Assembly (NCBI RefSeq): GCF_000799715.1
Contig: NZ_JUHG01000001.1
Location: 186,001-250,000, forward strand
Reading direction: 5' to 3'
DNA: 64,000 nucleotides
DNA from: Martinezella rhizogenes
GTDB taxonomy: Bacteria; Pseudomonadota; Alphaproteobacteria; Rhizobiales; Rhizobiaceae
Positions 60,349 to 64,000 of the stretch are shown one piece after another; the stretch's first letter is position 1; each line of letters starts with the position of its first letter. The position numbers and the translations under genes were made by a program. The notes beneath the pieces were generated by a model. It was given only the letters and a program-made list of their open reading frames with translations. It ran no database searches and was not told the DNA's origin.

Positions 60349-61356
60349 TCACCCTCCCCGCACCGAGCCACGCCAGACCAAATCAGCATGCAGTTTCAGC
60401 GATTGGCCGTCGGGCGCATTCTTTCGCCCTTCCACCAGCCATGTGACGGCCTCACGCGCGATTGTGCCGACCGGCTGCGCAAATGTCGTCAAATGGTATG
60501 ACGTCCACGATGCCTGCTCGATGTCGTCGAAGCCGACGATACAGAGCTGATCCGGGATCGACAAAGAAAACTGGTGGCGCGCTGCGTCCATGAACCCGCA
60601 TGCGAGCAGATCGGTCGCGCAAAACACCGCATCGGGCCTTTCCTTCCTGGTCAGCATCCGCTGTGCAACAATCTTGCCGGCCTCATATCCAGTCCAGCCA
60701 TATCGCTCTACGATCACGTCCAGTCCGTGCTCCCTGGCCGCGGCGATGAAGCCTTGTTCCCGCGCCATCAGGCTCGGCGTTCCCGCTTCCGAATTTGCGA
60801 ATGCGAGCCGGGTGCAGCCGGCGCGCAGGAAGGCAGACACAACACGACCCGCCGCGTCGCGATCATCGAGATTGATGCGCAGAGGCCCCGGCTGATCATC
60901 ATCCCGATTGATCAGAACGAGCCGTTGGCCGTTTCGCAAGCAGAGTTGGGTGATGGATTTGTCCGGCAAGCCGGACAGGATAATCGAGGCATCGGCCCGA
61001 TATCGTATGGCCTGGCGCAGCGCCCGGTCGACACTCCCGTCGGAACGATCGGTATTGATCAACATGGCCACCTTGCCGGCAGCCTGCAAGTGCTGTGTCA
61101 GCTCTCGCAGCAATGCGGAGCGATAAGGCGTGGCGACCTCCGATACGATGAGGCTGACAATGCCGCTTTCATTGCGCATCAAACCACGGGCAAGATGGTT
61201 GACATGATAGCCGAGTTCTTCGGCCGCCTCCATGACTCGACGTCTCGTCGCCTCGGAGACACTCGCTCCCGGCGTGAAGGTGCGGGAAACGGCCGAACGC
61301 GAAACGCCCGCTTTCCTGGCGACCTCATCGGCGCTCACAAAGACCTTATCTGACAC
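60349..61356 (-). CDS. LacI-family transcriptional regulator
   Basis: 335 residues. The helix-turn-helix is SADEVARKAGVSRSAVSRTFTPGASVS, the hinge AAEELGYHVNHLARGLMR, and the sensor domain ends in IVGFDDIEQASWTSYHLTTFAQPV, the LacI dimer signature. It is divergent from a ferric/phosphonate-type importer operon. Two matching TTTGCA-N6-TGCAAA-like sites lie between the genes. The effector is unknown; it differs clearly from the LacI protein at 39445. Confidence 0.9.
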   Translation of the reverse strand: MSDKVFVSADEVARKAGVSRSAVSRTFTPGASVSEATRRRVMEAAEELGYHVNHLARGLMRNESGIVSLIVSEVATPYRSALLRELTQHLQAAGKVAMLINTDRSDGSVDRALRQAIRYRADASIILSGLPDKSITQLCLRNGQRLVLINRDDDQPGPLRINLDDRDAAGRVVSAFLRAGCTRLAFANSEAGTPSLMAREQGFIAAAREHGLDVIVERYGWTGYEAGKIVAQRMLTRKERPDAVFCATDLLACGFMDAARHQFSLSIPDQLCIVGFDDIEQASWTSYHLTTFAQPVGTIAREAVTWLVEGRKNAPDGQSLKLHADLVWRGSVRGG

Positions 61357-61391
61357 AACCTGCCCTCAACATCCGATCGCATTTGCGCATG

Positions 61392-61410
61392 ATTTGCAAT
61401 CGTGTGCAAG
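61392..61410. promoter_or_regulatory. Operator-like site 1 for the divergent LacI regulator
   Basis: ATTTGCAATCGTGTGCAAG; halves TTTGCA and TGCAAG flank six bases with a central CG. It is the inverted counterpart of site 2 (CACACG matches CGTGTG), 36 bases before the regulator start, so autoregulation is likely. Confidence 0.55.
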
Positions 61411-61452
61411 TTTTGTGAAGCAACATATGTGACAGTTTTATGACATTAGTGG

Positions 61453-61499
61453 TTGACACGGATAACTAGCTCATGCAGCATTTGCACACGCTTGCAAAA
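61453..61499 (+). promoter_or_regulatory. Promoter -35 and operator-like site 2 before importer operon
   Basis: TTGACA at 61453-61458 is a good -35 box; a weak -10 would lie near 61476-61481. TTTGCACACGCTTGCAAAA at 61481-61499 overlaps the expected start of transcription and is the second LacI-type site. Binding there would block the importer genes. Confidence 0.5.
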
Positions 61500-61539
61500 G
61501 CGGATGGCGTGGAGGCGTCGTCGTCACCAGGAGGACACT

Positions 61540-62568
61540 ATGCGATCAATTAAATTGGCTGCGGCATTGCTTGCCGCGGGGGTATCTTTTGCTGCCTATT
61601 CCGCTCATGCCGCAGGCGATCTCAACGTCATCTGCTCGGCTGATCCCGAGGTCTGCGATCTGATGAAGGGATTGTTCGAGAAACAGTCCGACATCAAGGT
61701 CAACATGGTCCGGCTCTCGGCGGGCGAAACCTACGCCAAGATCCGCGCCGAGGCGCGCAACCCGAAGACGGATATCTGGTGGGCCGGTACAGGCGATCCT
61801 CATCTGCAGGCCGCGACCGAAGGCCTGACCCAGGAATATAAATCCCCACTCTTCGACCAGCTTCAGGATTGGGCGAAGAAGCAGGCCGAAAGCGCAAATT
61901 ACCGGACGGTCGGCGTCTACGCCGGCGCGCTCGGCTGGGGCTACAATACCGCGATCTTGCAGAAGAAGGGCCTGAAGGAGCCGAAGTGCTGGGCCGATCT
62001 GCTCGACCCTTCCTACAAGGGAGAGATCCAGATCGCAAATCCGAACTCCTCGGGTACGTCCTACAACACACTGGCGACGCTGGTGCAGATCATGGGCGAA
62101 GACAAGGCCTTCGATTATCTGTCGAAACTCAACGCCAACATCTCGCAATACACCAAATCGGGGTCGGCACCGGTGAAGGCCGCCGCGCGCGGTGAGGCCA
62201 CGATCGGCGTCGTCTTCATGCATGACGCCGTCGCACAGACGGTCGAAGGTTTCCCGATCAAGGCTGTCGCGCCTTGTGAAGGCACCGGCTACGAGATCGG
62301 CTCGATGTCGATCGTCAAGGGCGCCAGAAACCTTGAGAACGCCAAGAAATGGTACGACTGGGCGCTCAGCGCCGATGCACAGTCGCACATGAAGGATGCG
62401 AAATCCTACCAGCTACCTTCGAACAAATCGGCGGAGATCCCGAAGGAGGCGCCGAAGTTCGAGGACATCAAGCTCATCGACTACGATTTCAAGAAGTATG
62501 GCGACCCCATGGTTCGCAAGGCTCTTCTTGGACGTTGGGACAAGGAAATCGGCGCAAAGGCGAATTGA
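61540..62568 (+). CDS. ABC substrate-binding protein, AfuA/FbpA-like
   Basis: 342 residues from ATG 61540, with AGGAGG upstream; the frame is open 29 codons 5' without a comparable site. A signal peptide ends at SAHAAG. The family of ferric-ion, sugar-phosphate and 2-aminoethylphosphonate binders shows as VICSADPEVCDLMKGLF, PKTDIWWAGTGDPHLQAATEG, YAGALGWGYNTAILQKKG and GSMSIVKGARNLENAKKWYDW. It has two or more cysteines (VICSADPEVC, EPKCW, VAPCEG). Because control is by a LacI protein, a sugar-phosphate or similar organic ligand is more likely than iron. Confidence 0.85.
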   Translation: MRSIKLAAALLAAGVSFAAYSAHAAGDLNVICSADPEVCDLMKGLFEKQSDIKVNMVRLSAGETYAKIRAEARNPKTDIWWAGTGDPHLQAATEGLTQEYKSPLFDQLQDWAKKQAESANYRTVGVYAGALGWGYNTAILQKKGLKEPKCWADLLDPSYKGEIQIANPNSSGTSYNTLATLVQIMGEDKAFDYLSKLNANISQYTKSGSAPVKAAARGEATIGVVFMHDAVAQTVEGFPIKAVAPCEGTGYEIGSMSIVKGARNLENAKKWYDWALSADAQSHMKDAKSYQLPSNKSAEIPKEAPKFEDIKLIDYDFKKYGDPMVRKALLGRWDKEIGAKAN

Positions 62569-62590
62569 CGCCCTGTTTCGACCATTTGCG

Positions 62591-62616
62591 CGGCCGGAGC
62601 GAAACTCCTCCGGCCG
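62591..62616 (+). repeat. GC-rich stem-loop between binding-protein and permease genes
   Basis: CGGCCGGAG (62591-62599) pairs perfectly with CTCCGGCCG (62608-62616) with an 8-base loop, 22 bases after the binding-protein stop. As with the hairpin at 911-936, it sits where an importer needs more binding protein than permease. No T-run. Confidence 0.6.
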
Positions 62617-62659
62617 GCGTCAATTCCAACAGACATAGAACGGGACGCGGAATCCAACC

Positions 62660-64000
62660 ATGATCAAAAGCAATCGCCGGCTGGATATCGTGCTTCTCCT
62701 CGGCATAGCCGCCCCGATACTACTCCCATGGTATCGGATAGAAGGCAGCTTCTTCGGCTTTGGCTGGCTTTCCAGCTTTCCGGGCGATCCCTCCACAGCG
62801 CCCGGACTATTGGAAATCGCCCAGCACGGCCGATGGTGGCTCGCGGCAGCCGTCGTGCTGCTTCTGCTTGGCGGCGTCGCGCGCTTCCTTTCCAATCCAC
62901 TGCACCGCGGTGCGCTGCTTGCCTGGGCGGGAGGCCTTGGTATTTTCTTTCTGACGCTGCAGGGCCTGGCAATCGTCGCCTCCGGCTGGAGCTGGACGAT
63001 CAGTGAAACGCTGTTCGGCGCCCTTGCGGATGGGCAGCCGCCGATGGGCGCGGGCGCCGTCCTCACCGGCGTCGTCTTCGTCCTGCTGTTCTCCTTTGGC
63101 CTTGCCGAACGCGGCGTCATGAAGGGCGATGCCTTCGTCGTCAGCGCGATTGCCATGCTGATCATCCTGGTCGCGATCTTCGTTTTCTACCCGGTCGGCA
63201 GCATGTTCGTTGGCGCCTTCCAGGCTTTCGATGGATCGTTCAACCCGGATGGCTTCATTACCAACATTCAGGATCCCTCGGTATGGAGCTTGAGTTGCCT
63301 CGTTGGCGGTGACCGCTGCGGCGTCGCCTGGCGTACGCTCTGGCTCGCGATCATGACGGCCAGCGGCGCAACCCTGCTGGGTCTTTGCTTTGCGTTGGTT
63401 GCGACGCGGACCCGTTTTCCGTTCAAGAAGGGGCTGCGGCTCCTGACGATCCTTCCCATCATCACGCCGCCCTTCGTTGTCGGCCTTGCCCTCACCTTGC
63501 TTTTCGGACGTGCCGGTGTCGTCACGCAAACCCTCGCCTCTGTCTTCGGAACGGAGCCTGGCCGTTGGCTCTACGGCCTGACCGGCATCTGGATTGCCCA
63601 GGTCCTGTCCTTCACTCCGATCTCCTTCCTTGTCCTGATCGGCGTCGTAGAGGGTGTCAGCCCATCCATGGAGGAGGCATCGCAAACACTCAGGGCCGAT
63701 CGCTGGCGCACGTTCTGGCGCATTTCCCTGCCCTTGATGAAGCCCGGCCTCGCAAACGCCTTCCTGATCGCCTTCATCGAGAGCATGGCCGACTTCGGCA
63801 ATCCCATGGTCCTTGGCGGCAGCCATGGCGTGCTGTCGACGGAGATATTCTTTGCCGTCGTCGGCTCGCAGAACGATCCGTCGCGGGCAGCCGTCCTGGC
63901 CATGATCCTGCTGTTCTTCACCATGTCGGCCTTCATTGCCCAACGTTTCTGGCTGGCGGGCAAGAGCTTCGCAACTGTCACCGGCAAGGGTGATTCCGGT
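62660..64000 (+). CDS. ABC permease, AfuB/FbpB-like (3' end outside window)
   Basis: 447 codons are visible from ATG 62660 with no stop. Residues about 9-180 hold an extended hydrophobic N-terminal part (LLLGIAAPILLPWYRIEGSFF, WWLAAAVVLLLLGGVARFL). Then comes a permease domain with TLWLAIMTASGATLLGLCFALVA and the EAA loop MEEASQTLRADRWRTFWRISLPL. FbpB-type permeases are normally double-length with two such domains, so a second half is expected beyond the window. The start has only a weak purine stretch before it. Confidence 0.83.
   Translation, partial: MIKSNRRLDIVLLLGIAAPILLPWYRIEGSFFGFGWLSSFPGDPSTAPGLLEIAQHGRWWLAAAVVLLLLGGVARFLSNPLHRGALLAWAGGLGIFFLTLQGLAIVASGWSWTISETLFGALADGQPPMGAGAVLTGVVFVLLFSFGLAERGVMKGDAFVVSAIAMLIILVAIFVFYPVGSMFVGAFQAFDGSFNPDGFITNIQDPSVWSLSCLVGGDRCGVAWRTLWLAIMTASGATLLGLCFALVATRTRFPFKKGLRLLTILPIITPPFVVGLALTLLFGRAGVVTQTLASVFGTEPGRWLYGLTGIWIAQVLSFTPISFLVLIGVVEGVSPSMEEASQTLRADRWRTFWRISLPLMKPGLANAFLIAFIESMADFGNPMVLGGSHGVLSTEIFFAVVGSQNDPSRAAVLAMILLFFTMSAFIAQRFWLAGKSFATVTGKGDSG

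Noticed and set aside
62807..63943. 378-codon minus-strand open frame
   Set aside because: Antisense to the AfuB-like permease; its Gly/Asp/Glu/Arg-rich composition is the mirror of hydrophobic plus-strand codons.
1..64000. tRNA, rRNA, CRISPR arrays, phage genes, transposases and riboswitches
   Set aside because: Looked for on both strands by eye; no cloverleaf with a GGTTCGAATCC-type T arm, no regularly spaced repeats, and no DDE or serine-recombinase motifs were found. Small or diverged examples could be missed without a covariance search.

Overview
The window is a high-GC, gene-dense stretch of an alphaproteobacterial genome, most likely a Rhizobiaceae member (Rhizobium/Agrobacterium/Sinorhizobium type). 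The reasons are the density of ABC importers, the mix of ROK, LacI, YheO-like and LysR regulators, a second short FtsZ-like protein, a membrane PQQ glucose dehydrogenase, and GC-rich hairpins between binding-protein and permease genes. There are no rRNAs, tRNAs, CRISPR arrays, phage genes or intact insertion sequences. It looks like accessory, catabolic DNA of a chromid or megaplasmid, though the sequence alone does not prove the replicon type.

Layout. 1-3432: end of a polyamine/opine-type importer operon (binding protein, two permeases) closed by a hydantoin/aspartate racemase. 3455-3960: two small genes. 4238-13304: a seven-gene organosulfur block (luciferase-like monooxygenase, NtaA-type monooxygenase, M20 deacylase, GNAT acetyltransferase, fused permease-ATPase, two tandem binding proteins) plus another luciferase-like oxidoreductase. 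Its content parallels the Bacillus ytm/yxe operons for salvage of S-substituted cysteines. 13341-15295: YheO-type regulator divergent from an aminotransferase. 15551-16615: lone glycosyltransferase. 16643-24544: a second sulfur-type block in which a sugar-type (CUT2) importer is divergently arranged with an NtaA-type monooxygenase, a DszC-like flavoprotein and sfnB.

24755-27088 is gcd. 27691-37365 is a plant-polysaccharide locus: two esterases and a ROK regulator on the minus strand, and a CUT1 importer with a GH42 beta-galactosidase on the plus strand. 37433-39195 holds a GNAT acetyltransferase and an orphan short FtsZ. 39445-45344 is a LacI regulator facing a PotABCD-like operon that ends in an MTA-phosphorylase-like gene, with a perfect 20-bp palindrome between them. 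45428-46835 is decayed: a signal-peptide remnant and a carboxylesterase with an internal deletion and frameshift.

47181-59292 is the most unusual part. A LysR gene is followed by a tightly coupled unit: PotDABC-like importer, FAD monooxygenase-like protein, creatininase-family amidase, CocE/NonD hydrolase, a broken nucleoside deaminase, a questin-oxidase-like protein and an ATZ/TRZ-type amidohydrolase. It reads as an uncharacterised pathway for import, oxidation and hydrolysis of an amide-, ester- or heterocycle-containing compound. 59755-60288 is a NUDIX hydrolase. 60349-64000 is a LacI regulator divergent from a ferric/phosphonate-type importer whose permease runs off the window; two matching operator-like sites lie in the gap.
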